A stretch of DNA of 64,000 nt from an uncultured Alphaproteobacteria bacterium (lineage in GTDB: Bacteria > Pseudomonadota > Alphaproteobacteria > HIMB59 > GCA-002718135), in contig CACGDO010000001.1 in NCBI GenBank assembly GCA_902571865.1, positions 146,315-210,314 of the forward strand, written 5' to 3'. The translations under genes and the position numbers were made by a program. Every line of letters begins with the position of its first letter. The first letter of the stretch is position 1. The notes below the pieces were generated by a model, which was given only the letters and a program-made list of their open reading frames with translations, did no database searches and was not told the origin of the DNA. Shown here one piece after another: positions 16,972 through 25,829 of the stretch.

Positions 16972-18642
16972 ATGAAAATTAACATTTTTTACCTACTATC
17001 TAAGATTAGTATAATTTTAATAAGCTTATTATGTATTTTATCTATTCTATTATTTTATAATAATTCAGTTACTTTAAATTCTTTATATATACTCATTTGT
17101 GTATTCATTATTGGTTCTGTAATACGGCTTAACAAATTAAAGAAATTTACACGAGTACTATTTACTATTATTTTACTTCCAATTTTATCATATCTAATAG
17201 TAAATTTTTCCTATGATATAGTTATTCAAAAGGAATTTTTTTTAATTAATAAAACTGTAAGTAGCCTTACAGATAAAATCTTACTGATAACTTTATATTT
17301 TATTCCATCAATATTTATAATGATGTTTTATAAATACGAAGTATTATCACTAAATGATAAATCAGGAACAACAATACCTGAGATAATAACATTTCTTTTT
17401 CAGTTTTTATTATTTGCGATACCTGCATTTTTAGTTTTATCCTTTGTTTTTAATTTAGAACTTACAAGTATTCTTGCTGCAGGTGGTATAGTTTTTGCTG
17501 CTATTGCACTTTCTTTACAATCAAGCTTATCAGATTTAATTAAAGGAATTTTTGTAAATATTGAAAGACCATTTGCAATAAATGACTGGATTACTGTTGA
17601 TGATAAAACAGGTTATGTAGAAAATATTACCTGGAGAAGTACAAGGATAAGAACATTTCAAAATACTGAAGTAATCATTCCAAATGAAATTGTTGCAGAT
17701 TCAATTTTAACTAATTGGAGCAAACAAGATAAAGAAAAAATGAGTGAAGGATTTCATATTTTTAATAAACTATATTTTCATCCCTCTCATGATCCAGAAA
17801 ATATTTCAAAGTTACTTTATAATGCTCTCAAAAAAGCTAAGCCAGTTGATGGAAGAGAGCAATTAAATTTACAGTGGGTTCGTTTTATAGGTGCTAATGA
17901 GTTTGGATTAGAATTTGTTGTTGCTTTTGATTGCACAAAAAGAATTTTAAAAAATTCCATGCAAGATAGTGTGATGATGGAAATACATAAAACTTTAAGA
18001 CATGCAGGCGTTCAAATGTCAGCAGGTAAACTTTATGGAAAACTTGAAGAAGATACAGGACTACATGCTCTTGACACAAACAGAAGTCGAGAGGATTTTG
18101 AAAAAAGACGGGTTAGTGAATTTAATCCTTATAATGAGTCAGTAAAAAATAGAGTCCTACTTCAAAAAATTCCTATTTTTATGTCTTTAAATTCGGAAGA
18201 TTTAGATGAAATTGCTGAAAATGCTGAAAGACTCCATTTTGAAAAAGACGATTACATTATTAAACAAAATGATTCTGGAGATTCTCTTTACGTTATAAAT
18301 GATGGAGTAGTGTCTGTTTACTTAGATAATGAAAATAAAGATAAAGTATTTTTAGCTAAACTTGGTGTTGGGGACTTTGTTGGTGAAGGAAGTCTTCTAA
18401 CTGGTGAACCAAGATCTGCTAATGTTATAGCTGAAACTCCTTGCATAGTTATAAAAGTAAGCAAGGATATAATAAAAGATATATTTTCTAAAAACCCTAA
18501 TGTGTATGATTATGTTGCAAATATTTTAGCACAAAGAAAGTTAAAACTTGATAAGAAAAAAAATGAAAGTCAATTATCTAGAGATGAAAATAAAAATATT
18601 GTTAATGATATTAAGAATGCAATAATAAATTTTTTAAAATAG
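16972..18642 (+). CDS. MscS-type mechanosensitive channel with C-terminal cyclic-nucleotide-binding domain
   Basis: 556 residues. Four to five N-terminal membrane segments precede the MscS core (about 150-340), with the pore helix region ILAAGGIVFAAIALSLQSSL and the beta-domain signature FAINDWITVDD...GYVENITWRSTRIRT. After a linker a cNMP-binding domain (about 390-500) shows IIKQNDSGDSLYVINDG, FVGEGSLLTGEPRSANV and a phosphate-binding-cassette-like Arg. Such fusions belong to the bCNG branch of the MscS superfamily, in which ligand, more than tension, is thought to gate the pore. Two class III cyclases encoded within 3 kb could supply the ligand. Confidence 0.87.
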   Translation: MKINIFYLLSKISIILISLLCILSILLFYNNSVTLNSLYILICVFIIGSVIRLNKLKKFTRVLFTIILLPILSYLIVNFSYDIVIQKEFFLINKTVSSLTDKILLITLYFIPSIFIMMFYKYEVLSLNDKSGTTIPEIITFLFQFLLFAIPAFLVLSFVFNLELTSILAAGGIVFAAIALSLQSSLSDLIKGIFVNIERPFAINDWITVDDKTGYVENITWRSTRIRTFQNTEVIIPNEIVADSILTNWSKQDKEKMSEGFHIFNKLYFHPSHDPENISKLLYNALKKAKPVDGREQLNLQWVRFIGANEFGLEFVVAFDCTKRILKNSMQDSVMMEIHKTLRHAGVQMSAGKLYGKLEEDTGLHALDTNRSREDFEKRRVSEFNPYNESVKNRVLLQKIPIFMSLNSEDLDEIAENAERLHFEKDDYIIKQNDSGDSLYVINDGVVSVYLDNENKDKVFLAKLGVGDFVGEGSLLTGEPRSANVIAETPCIVIKVSKDIIKDIFSKNPNVYDYVANILAQRKLKLDKKKNESQLSRDENKNIVNDIKNAIINFLK

Positions 18643-18652
18643 AATAAAACCC

Positions 18653-19939
18653 CTACTCTTCGTCAATTTCTTTACTAAAATCTTCTTGTAGTTTTTTTAA
18701 TTCTTTCATTGCAGCCTTCATATCAGAACTATCAAATATTTGAATATCAACATGGTTACCTTTTTTCGAATATGATTTTTTTGTTTTGCTATTTTTTTTA
18801 TTTTTAAAATCAATTACCTTGTAAGTTTTAACAGGTCTTACAAAACCTTTAGGAGTTATTTCTTCATACTCTTCGCAGTTTATTTGATTTTTAACTAAAT
18901 TATATGTTGTATCAGAAATAATAATTTCATTTTCTGGAGATATGGATTGCAATCTAGAGGCTAAATTTACAGAAGAACCTATTGCTGTATAATCACTCAT
19001 TACGCTAGATCCAAAATCTCCAACATTGGCAAAACCTGAAGAGATTCCATATCTTACCTTTAATCCACCTTTAACACCCTGTCTAATCCAGAAAGTTTGT
19101 AGTTCTTTAACTCGTTCTTTCATTTCTAAAGCCATGCTTATACAATTAATAGCATCATTCTCATCTCCAAGAGTTTCAGGAGCACCATGAAAGGAAAGTA
19201 TTGCATCACCTATAAATTTATCTATCGTAGCATTTGAATTTATTGCAATTAAACTCATTTCACTTAGATAATTATTTAAAATTAAAGCAAGTTTTTCTGC
19301 TTCTAATGAATCAGATAAATCAGTAAAATTTACAATATCTGAGAAAAATATTGTTAAATTTTTTCTTACGTAGCTTTCTTTTGTTTTTTTGCCTGACTCT
19401 TCTTCATCAAAAATAGACTTATATACTTGAGGTGAAAGATATTTTGATAATCTATTAGCAATATTTTCTAATCTTTTAGTTTTTTCTTCAATCAATTCTC
19501 TATCTTTTAATTTTTGATCAAGTAATTCTTCTTTCTCCCGTCGAAGATTATATTCATCTGTTCGATCAACAAATTGTCCTTGAATACCATTTAAAAAAGG
19601 GAAATCTTTGTTTTTAGTATAAGCAGAAAGTAAAGAATATACTCTAATTTCATCGCCAATTTTGATTTCTATTTTAGGAATAATAACAAAACCATTTTTT
19701 TCTAAATTTTGTTGGAAATTTTTAATATATTCATCCCCAACTCCAAGTTGCTCTAAAATACTAGTAAAGGGAATATTATTGACAGTTTTAAGGATTGGAA
19801 AAAATTTTTTAAAATTTTTATTTACTCGCAAAACTTCTAAGTTTCGGTTGGCAAAATAAGCTGCAGTGACAGCATTAGAGAAATTAAAAAAACTTAAATC
19901 TATGACAGTTTTTTCATCAAAAAACTTATCAAGTTTCAT
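18653..19939 (-). CDS. PAS-like sensor class III adenylate/guanylate cyclase
   Basis: 428 residues. A PAS-like region (about 15-125) is followed by a coiled-coil linker rich in Glu and Lys (about 130-160), then the cyclase domain (about 185-365). Catalytic features are IFFSDIVNFTDLSD with the first metal Asp, TIDKFIGDAILSFHG with the second, and GSSVNLASRLQS at the transition-state site. The last 60 residues are lysine-rich and then acidic. It ends 10 bases from the convergent nucleotide-gated channel gene. It directly follows the YqhA-like gene, 11 bases apart, so those two are co-transcribed. The signal sensed by the PAS region is unknown. Confidence 0.87.
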   Translation of the reverse strand: MKLDKFFDEKTVIDLSFFNFSNAVTAAYFANRNLEVLRVNKNFKKFFPILKTVNNIPFTSILEQLGVGDEYIKNFQQNLEKNGFVIIPKIEIKIGDEIRVYSLLSAYTKNKDFPFLNGIQGQFVDRTDEYNLRREKEELLDQKLKDRELIEEKTKRLENIANRLSKYLSPQVYKSIFDEEESGKKTKESYVRKNLTIFFSDIVNFTDLSDSLEAEKLALILNNYLSEMSLIAINSNATIDKFIGDAILSFHGAPETLGDENDAINCISMALEMKERVKELQTFWIRQGVKGGLKVRYGISSGFANVGDFGSSVMSDYTAIGSSVNLASRLQSISPENEIIISDTTYNLVKNQINCEEYEEITPKGFVRPVKTYKVIDFKNKKNSKTKKSYSKKGNHVDIQIFDSSDMKAAMKELKKLQEDFSKEIDEE

Positions 19940-19950
19940 TTTTTATTTAA

Positions 19951-20469
19951 TTATGGGTGATGTTTAGTAATTCCGCTAATATAATCCATTATTGCTATAA
20001 CTAATCCTGATAAAATAAATACAGCATGAATAAATATCATTAAGTAAATTTCCTCTGATGTTTTTGAACCAACATCAATAAAAGCTTCTAGCAACCCGAT
20101 ACTTGAGATAGCAACAATTGAAGCAATAAGTTTTAATTTCAAACCTGAAAAATCTAGTTTACCCATCCACTCTGGCTTATCTTCAGATTGATTTGCAATA
20201 TCAATTTTTGAAACAAAATTTTCATATCCAGCAAATATAACCATTAAAACTAAATTTCCTACAAGAGCTAAATCAACAATATGTAATACAAAGACAAGAA
20301 GTTCATTTAAAGTTAAGTCACTTAAGTGTGTGATTTCATAAATGAATAATGCAATAACTTTGTATGTAATAACCAATAGAGTAAGACATAGAGCAACATA
20401 AACAGGAGCTAACGCCCATCTGCTCGAAAACATTGCCCTTTCAAGTAATCCTTCAAAAACTCTACGCAT
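19951..20469 (-). CDS. YqhA family (UPF0114) membrane protein
   Basis: 172 residues with three to four membrane segments and the family opening ERAMFSSRWALAPVYVAL. Further typical segments are VDLALVGNLVLMVIFAGYENFVS and a helix ending IHAVFILSGLVIAIMDYI. UPF0114/YqhA proteins are widespread inner-membrane proteins without an established function. The gene lies between a DapA-family gene (44 bases upstream) and the PAS-cyclase gene (11 bases downstream), all on the minus strand. Linkage with nucleotide cyclases and ion channels here makes a part in ion or osmotic homeostasis conceivable, but that is only inference. Confidence 0.82.
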   Translation of the reverse strand: MRRVFEGLLERAMFSSRWALAPVYVALCLTLLVITYKVIALFIYEITHLSDLTLNELLVFVLHIVDLALVGNLVLMVIFAGYENFVSKIDIANQSEDKPEWMGKLDFSGLKLKLIASIVAISSIGLLEAFIDVGSKTSEEIYLMIFIHAVFILSGLVIAIMDYISGITKHHP

Positions 20470-20513
20470 AAATAATAAGTAATTTTTAAATAATATTTGT
20501 CAATTAAATTTTA

Positions 20514-21434
20514 CTATTTACCCCATTTATAAGTAAGTAAATCATATCTTTTTGCAAAATTTAATAATAAATTTTTTGTATCTTGATCTAAGGGTTTAAT
20601 AGGATCTCTGCAAAAATCTGATTTTATTACACCGCCCTCTTTCATTACTGTTTTTGTGGCTCTGAAACCACATTGTCTATTTTCAAAATTTATCAAAGGA
20701 AGAATACCATTATAGACTTCTTCAGCTTTATCTTTTTCATTATTCCAAAAATGATCAATTACAGGCGCAATTTTTTCTGGAAGTAATGCTGAACTCATAC
20801 TGCCAGAAATTCCAGCTTCTAAGTCCGCATATAAAGTAATACTTTCTTCTCCATCAAAAGGTGCATCTAATCTAGAACTACAGTTCTTAATAAGTGCTCT
20901 TATTTTTGATGCTGCGTTAGCACTTTCAATTTTAAAACATGTTAAATATTCAATTTCATTAATCATTTTTGTAAGAAGAGGTACAGAAAGTTCAATTCCA
21001 GATAAAGGTGCATCTTGTATCATAATTGGTATTCCAACTTTAGAAATTTCATTAAACTGTTCAAATATTTGATCAGGATTACCTTTTAGCAATGCACCAT
21101 GATAAGGCGGCATCATCATTATAATATCTGCTCCCAGTGATTTTGCTAATTCTGCTCGAGGGCGTACAATATCAGTGGCGAAATGAGAAACAGTAACAAT
21201 TGTTTTAACTCTACCATCAATTTTTTTCATACAAAGTTTTGTTAATTTTTCTCTTTCTTCGTCTGAAATTAAAAATTGCTCAGAATAATTTGCTAAAATA
21301 CAAATACCTTCAACTTTTTGATCCACCATACAATCAATTACTCTACCCATTCCTTCGTAATCAACTTCACCATTGTCATGAAATGGTGTTGGTGCAACTG
21401 GCCACATACCTTTGTATTTATATTTATTATTCAT
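20514..21434 (-). CDS. dihydrodipicolinate synthase/N-acetylneuraminate lyase family protein
   Basis: 306 residues forming the DapA/NanA TIM barrel, beginning GMWPVAPTPFHDNGEVD. The Schiff-base lysine is readable in CFKIES near residue 162. Motif positions differ from true DapA: GICILANYSEQFLIS replaces the G-T-T-G-E loop and IQDAP replaces the usual Y-N-x-P. It is therefore more likely an aldolase or dehydratase for a sugar acid or related 2-keto acid than lysine biosynthesis. It lies downstream of a GH2 glycosidase and a sugar-binding protein on the same strand, which supports a role in carbohydrate breakdown. Confidence 0.8.
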   Translation of the reverse strand: MNNKYKYKGMWPVAPTPFHDNGEVDYEGMGRVIDCMVDQKVEGICILANYSEQFLISDEEREKLTKLCMKKIDGRVKTIVTVSHFATDIVRPRAELAKSLGADIIMMMPPYHGALLKGNPDQIFEQFNEISKVGIPIMIQDAPLSGIELSVPLLTKMINEIEYLTCFKIESANAASKIRALIKNCSSRLDAPFDGEESITLYADLEAGISGSMSSALLPEKIAPVIDHFWNNEKDKAEEVYNGILPLINFENRQCGFRATKTVMKEGGVIKSDFCRDPIKPLDQDTKNLLLNFAKRYDLLTYKWGK

Positions 21435-21516
21435 TTCTTTAAGATCTTATAGAAACTTTGATTCAATTTTAAAAGATTTAATTATTAATTTTTTTCACAC
21501 AAAGATTTATTTATTT

Positions 21517-23349
21517 TTACTGAATATAACCTTTTTTTAATTTTAGAGATTTATCTTTGAATATTTTCTTGATCTTGTTCATATTAAATTTTGTTTTTCT
21601 ATCGTAAAGATATACCCCATTAGTTTCTTGCTCCACATCAGTTAGTTGTGTGTAACAAAATCCTTGAATGTGTTTTGTTTTTAAAACTACTTCAGTTAAG
21701 CTATCCATACGATCATAAACTTCTTGAATTGTCTTAGGTCTTACATGATCTCCGTGACCCCAAGAGAAAAATTTATTTCTTAGATTTAAAGGAAGCCACC
21801 AAGCTCCTCCATATTCATCAATAATATAAGGTTGATTTTTATAGGATGTTTCAAACTTTGGAAAATTTCTATAAACTCCTTTTTTTGGATTTAAAGCTTT
21901 CATTAATTTTTCAGGTTTTGGTTCATAATGATGTACTGTCCAAATATCTGTTTTTTGATGTTGATAACCACTTGTTTCATTTACTGGTCTTGTTGGATCT
22001 ATTTTCTTTGTCACATCATATGCTAAACGCATTAATTTTTTATGTTGAGCATTGCATTCCAAAGTATTAGTTTCATTAAAAGGAGTCCATGTAATGATTG
22101 ATGGATGATTTTTTAAATGCTCTACTATTTTTGGCCATTCATGCATAAAAGCAGTCTCGGTACCTTTTGCATTTTCGTTTGCTCCCCAATTGCCCCACTC
22201 AGCCCATGTTATGTAGCCTAATTTATCAGCCCAATAATGAAAACGATCTTCAAATACCTTTTCATGTAACCTTGCGCCATTAAAACCTGCTTTCATTGAT
22301 AAAATAATATCATTTTTTAGAGCTTTATCAGTTGGTGCAGTCCAAATTCCATCTGGGTAAAAGCCCTGATCTAAAACAAGTCTTTGATAGAGAGGTTTAT
22401 TATTGAGATATACTTTATTTTTCTTTACTTCTATAGAACGCATTCCTCCATAACTTTTAACTTTATCTAAAGTCTTATTATTTTTTTTACTTATTAAAGT
22501 AAAAACAAAATCATAAAGATTTGGTTGTTCAATAGACCACAACTTTGGTTTTGGAATTCTAATTTTAATTTTTTTTATTTTTGTATTGAAAATAGAAGAA
22601 GATATTTTTTTATTTTTAAATGTAATATCAACCCTAAAATTATCATTTACGTTTGCTGAAAAATCAGGAGTAAATTCAAAACATGAAGTTTTTAAGTTAG
22701 GAACAATTGAAACACTCTTTATATGTTTCTTATCAACTGCTTCTATCCAAACTGTCTGCCATATGCCTGTTGTTCTAGTGTAAACACATTGATAAGAATG
22801 TAAAAAAGAAGATTGTTTACCCCTAGGTTGTGTTCTGCGTTTATCTAAAGCCCATTTTTTTGCTATTGCTATTTTTTTTGGTGTAAATCTTCCTTTATAC
22901 CAAGGAGATGGGTTCATACTTCCAGGACATCTTTCATCTATTACATAAACAATTAAATCATTATTTTTAGTAAAATTTACTGCTTTTGAAATATCAATAC
23001 TAAAAGGCGCTTGACCACCTATATTTGAACCAACTTTAGTTTTGTTTACAAATACATCACACTTATAATCAACTCCACCAAAATGAATGAATATTTTTTT
23101 ATCTTTCCAATTATTATTTAATTTAAAACTTTTATGGTACCAAACTTCTTGCATGAAATCAGTGTTTCCAATTCCTGATAATTTACTTTCAGGACAAAAA
23201 GGTACATTTATTTTTTTTGAAAATTTTTTTGAATTTAATTTAGATTTTTTTAAACCTTTAATATTTTTAGAATATTCACAAGTCCAAATTCCATTTAGGT
23301 TTAACCAATCTTTTCTTACAAACTGTGGTCTTGGATGTTCTTTTCTCAT
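21517..23349 (-). CDS. glycoside hydrolase family 2 (beta-glucuronidase/beta-galactosidase-like)
   Basis: 610 residues, close to the length of beta-glucuronidases (about 600) and lacking the C-terminal domains of LacZ. An N-terminal jelly-roll sugar-binding domain (INVPFCPESKLSGIG, IHFGGVDYKCDVFVN) is followed by an immunoglobulin-like domain and a TIM barrel. The acid/base Glu is in TPFNETNTL near residue 423 and the nucleophile Glu in IIDEYGG near 512. No signal peptide is visible, so it probably acts on imported oligosaccharides in the cytoplasm. It is next to an ABC sugar-binding protein gene. The sugar released cannot be decided from the sequence. Confidence 0.86.
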   Translation of the reverse strand: MRKEHPRPQFVRKDWLNLNGIWTCEYSKNIKGLKKSKLNSKKFSKKINVPFCPESKLSGIGNTDFMQEVWYHKSFKLNNNWKDKKIFIHFGGVDYKCDVFVNKTKVGSNIGGQAPFSIDISKAVNFTKNNDLIVYVIDERCPGSMNPSPWYKGRFTPKKIAIAKKWALDKRRTQPRGKQSSFLHSYQCVYTRTTGIWQTVWIEAVDKKHIKSVSIVPNLKTSCFEFTPDFSANVNDNFRVDITFKNKKISSSIFNTKIKKIKIRIPKPKLWSIEQPNLYDFVFTLISKKNNKTLDKVKSYGGMRSIEVKKNKVYLNNKPLYQRLVLDQGFYPDGIWTAPTDKALKNDIILSMKAGFNGARLHEKVFEDRFHYWADKLGYITWAEWGNWGANENAKGTETAFMHEWPKIVEHLKNHPSIITWTPFNETNTLECNAQHKKLMRLAYDVTKKIDPTRPVNETSGYQHQKTDIWTVHHYEPKPEKLMKALNPKKGVYRNFPKFETSYKNQPYIIDEYGGAWWLPLNLRNKFFSWGHGDHVRPKTIQEVYDRMDSLTEVVLKTKHIQGFCYTQLTDVEQETNGVYLYDRKTKFNMNKIKKIFKDKSLKLKKGYIQ

Positions 23350-23372
23350 ACTTCCTATCTTTTTTATCTAGT

Positions 23373-23401
23373 AAATGGAGGTGTTAAAAACACCTCCATT
23401 T
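23373..23401. terminator. strong stem-loop after the sugar-binding-protein gene
   Basis: AAATGGAGGTGTT, a 3-base loop AAA, then AACACCTCCATTT: a perfect 13-bp stem. On the minus strand it lies just past the stop codon of the binding-protein gene and 24 bases before the GH2 gene. No long T-run follows on that strand, so it may act as a 3'-end stabiliser that keeps binding-protein mRNA more abundant than the downstream genes, as in mal and rbs operons, rather than as a full stop. Confidence 0.65.
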
Positions 23402-23413
23402 TATAAGAGGAAA

Positions 23414-24658
23414 TTAACGAATTAATTTCTTTAATTTATTATTTGCATCCTTAAGACCTGAATCCATGTCTTTCTCACCAAGCATTATAGCTCCAATTTC
23501 TGTGTCCAATAACTGAACAATGGCTCCATAATTTATGGAATGCGGAGTATCAGTCATTATCTCAGCTGTAGATGCATACTCCATTCTATGCGGTAAATTC
23601 ATATATGCATCACTGTTAATAACAGATGATCTATAAGACATGTGGCCAGTTCTTGACCAATCAATACTGTGATCCCACATAAACTTTGCTAGCTTCATAA
23701 CAGCATCATATTTTTCAGGACTTGAAGATTTTAATGCTGCTGGAATTGACCACATATGTGAATCAGCCCATGTTGCTCCCTTTTCATAAATTGTTGGCAT
23801 AGGTCCAACATAGTAATTGAAGTCAACATTCTGAGAATAATAATCTACAACCCATGTACCATTATATAAAATACATGCATTACCATCCATCCAGAATTTT
23901 TCAGCACTACCATAATCTAGTTCAGGTTGGTAAGCACCCGCTGCTTTAAGATCAAGATAAAGCTGAACTGCATTTCTCACTTCATCAGTGTTGAGGGTTG
24001 CTTTTTTTCCCTCAAAGAAATTAGCATTTTGCTGCCACGTTAGACCATAGATAGCTCTTGTTTGTCCACTTGCTAAATAATCAGCTCCGACAGCTTTACA
24101 GGCATTTGCATGCTCTAACATTTCTGCAGGACTAGTAGGATAAATTGGTTTTCCATCTTTGACTAAGCCAGCTTTTGCCATAAGATCCAGATTGGTATGG
24201 AACAAACCAGCATGAATATCAAGTGGTAAACCCCACATACCGCCATCATACGTTAATGCATCCATCATCATTGGAACAATATCACTAGAGTCCATTCCAT
24301 ATTTCTCTAATTCACCACTTAAATCTGCAATAGCTCCAATTGAAGAAAATTGAGGAATACGGTGTCTGTGCATGATATGGATATCAGGCGCACTATTATC
24401 AGCATATCTTGTTTGAAGAATGTTGTATGTTTGTCCCCAATCAAGGACTTCAGTAGTAACATTAATATCAGGATTTTGTTCATTAAAAGCATTAATTATT
24501 GATTGAATAATACATGCCTCCCCTGATGTTGCCTTAGTATCACTTCCTGCATCTTCACAATCACCAAAAAATCTAGCTATCGTAATATCTACTGCCGATA
24601 CACTAAAACTTATTAATGAAAGGAATGAAGCAAAAAATATTAGTTTTATGTTTTTCAT
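23414..24658 (-). CDS. ABC transporter sugar-binding protein (family 1 extracellular solute-binding)
   Basis: 414 residues from the ATG at 24658. A Shine-Dalgarno GGGAG lies six bases upstream and overlaps another in-frame ATG at 24670, which I reject as the start. A signal peptide of about 22 residues ends VSAVD. The mature protein has the MalE/UgpB-type pattern, with FNEQNPDINVTTEV near its start and GMWGLPLDIHAGLF in the middle. It carries no lipobox Cys, so it is a soluble periplasmic receptor. The two matching permease genes are divergent, 89 bases from this start. No ATPase gene is nearby, so a shared MalK-type ATPase must come from elsewhere. Confidence 0.88.
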   Translation of the reverse strand: MKNIKLIFFASFLSLISFSVSAVDITIARFFGDCEDAGSDTKATSGEACIIQSIINAFNEQNPDINVTTEVLDWGQTYNILQTRYADNSAPDIHIMHRHRIPQFSSIGAIADLSGELEKYGMDSSDIVPMMMDALTYDGGMWGLPLDIHAGLFHTNLDLMAKAGLVKDGKPIYPTSPAEMLEHANACKAVGADYLASGQTRAIYGLTWQQNANFFEGKKATLNTDEVRNAVQLYLDLKAAGAYQPELDYGSAEKFWMDGNACILYNGTWVVDYYSQNVDFNYYVGPMPTIYEKGATWADSHMWSIPAALKSSSPEKYDAVMKLAKFMWDHSIDWSRTGHMSYRSSVINSDAYMNLPHRMEYASTAEIMTDTPHSINYGAIVQLLDTEIGAIMLGEKDMDSGLKDANNKLKKLIR

Positions 24659-24698
24659 TTTTTCTCCCATTTTAATTAAAAAACTTATTATGTTGAAT

Positions 24699-24727
24699 AT
24701 TAGAGATTGAATTTACAAAAAAATCAA
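24699..24727 (-). promoter_or_regulatory. putative promoter of the sugar-binding-protein gene
   Basis: Minus-strand TTGATT (24727-24722), a 17-base spacer and TCTAAT (24704-24699, 5 of 6 to the consensus). Transcription would begin near 24692, giving a leader of about 35 bases before the ATG at 24658. Confidence 0.48.
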
Positions 24728-24740
24728 GTTAATTTTTAAT
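24712..24740 (+). promoter_or_regulatory. putative promoter of the sugar permease genes, possibly leaderless
   Basis: Plus-strand TTTACA (24712-24717), 17-base spacer, TTTAAT (24735-24740). The predicted start of transcription coincides with the permease ATG at 24747, and no Shine-Dalgarno is visible before it. The element overlaps the divergent promoter for the binding protein, so one regulator could control both directions. Confidence 0.4.
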
Positions 24741-24746
24741 CATATT

Positions 24747-25829
24747 ATGAGAATAAAGAATGACAATTTTTATGCTTATTTACTAATAGTTCCATTTTTA
24801 TTTTTTTTCTTAGCATTTCTAATTTATCCTTTTGGAAAGTTATTTTTTATGAGTTTTTATGATTGGAATTTGATGGCCGTAGCTATCAATCCGGATAACG
24901 CAAAATTTATTGGATTTGAAAATTATATATATTTATTAGCTGGTGAAGGTGTTTATTATGATTTTACTGTTTTTTTAACTCCAATTAAAATTTGCCTGCT
25001 TTTATTGATAATTGCTACTATTTATATTTTTCATAAAAACGAAATATTAAAGCATAATGTTGGTTTAAAGTTTTTCTTTATATTTGCTCTAATTGTTTAT
25101 TTTATGAATGGAATTAAACCAACTGAAGATGCATATTGGGAAGACGATCTATTTTGGAAGACTGTAAGAAATACAATTATTTTAGCTTTTTATTCTGCCT
25201 ATGGTGTTACCTTCATTGCTATCATTATAGCCATTGCAACAAATAAAAAAGGTGTAACGTTTACCATTATTAGAACGATGTTCTGGGCAACTGGTGGTGT
25301 TGGAGTTGTGGGGTTATCATTAGTATTCTCCCAACTTTTTGGTGGATATGGAAGTTTATTTAATAATGCTTTAGAGGCTTTTGGTTATGATCCTTATCCA
25401 TTTACACAAAAAACAATTGCAGGTAGATTTGTTATCATTTTTGCAACTGTTTGGTGGACAATTGGCTTGCCAATGATTTTATTTATTGCTGCCCTTCAAC
25501 AAATTCCTGATGAAAGATACGAAGCAGCAAGAATAGATGGCGCATCAAATAGTCAAATGTTTTGGTATATAACTTTACCAGGAGTAAGTAGAATTTTCCT
25601 TCTTGTATCCGTTTTACAAATTATTGCTCATTTACAAATATTTGCTCAGTCACAACTTTTAACAGGAGGTGGGCCAAATAATAATTCAAGAACTTTAGTT
25701 CAATTAATTTACGAATATTCTTTTAGAGATATGAGAATGGGATCAGGTGCTGCGGTTTCAGTAGTACTATTTTTAATCATAGGTTTTTTTACCTTTTTAC
25801 AATTTAGGTTATTTAAAGAAAATGAGTAA
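24747..25829 (+). CDS. sugar ABC transporter permease (MalF/UgpA type)
   Basis: 360 residues with about seven to eight membrane segments. The EAA loop that docks the ATPase is readable as YEAARIDGASNSQMFWYITLPGV in the C-terminal third. There is an unusual extra region after the first helix (about residues 60-130, with two hydrophobic stretches and a polar segment KPTEDAYWEDD) compared with short UgpA-type permeases of about 290 residues. It overlaps the second permease gene by 8 bases. Together with the divergent binding protein it should import a carbohydrate, perhaps one processed by the GH2 or GH127 enzymes alongside. Confidence 0.87.
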   Translation: MRIKNDNFYAYLLIVPFLFFFLAFLIYPFGKLFFMSFYDWNLMAVAINPDNAKFIGFENYIYLLAGEGVYYDFTVFLTPIKICLLLLIIATIYIFHKNEILKHNVGLKFFFIFALIVYFMNGIKPTEDAYWEDDLFWKTVRNTIILAFYSAYGVTFIAIIIAIATNKKGVTFTIIRTMFWATGGVGVVGLSLVFSQLFGGYGSLFNNALEAFGYDPYPFTQKTIAGRFVIIFATVWWTIGLPMILFIAALQQIPDERYEAARIDGASNSQMFWYITLPGVSRIFLLVSVLQIIAHLQIFAQSQLLTGGGPNNNSRTLVQLIYEYSFRDMRMGSGAAVSVVLFLIIGFFTFLQFRLFKENE

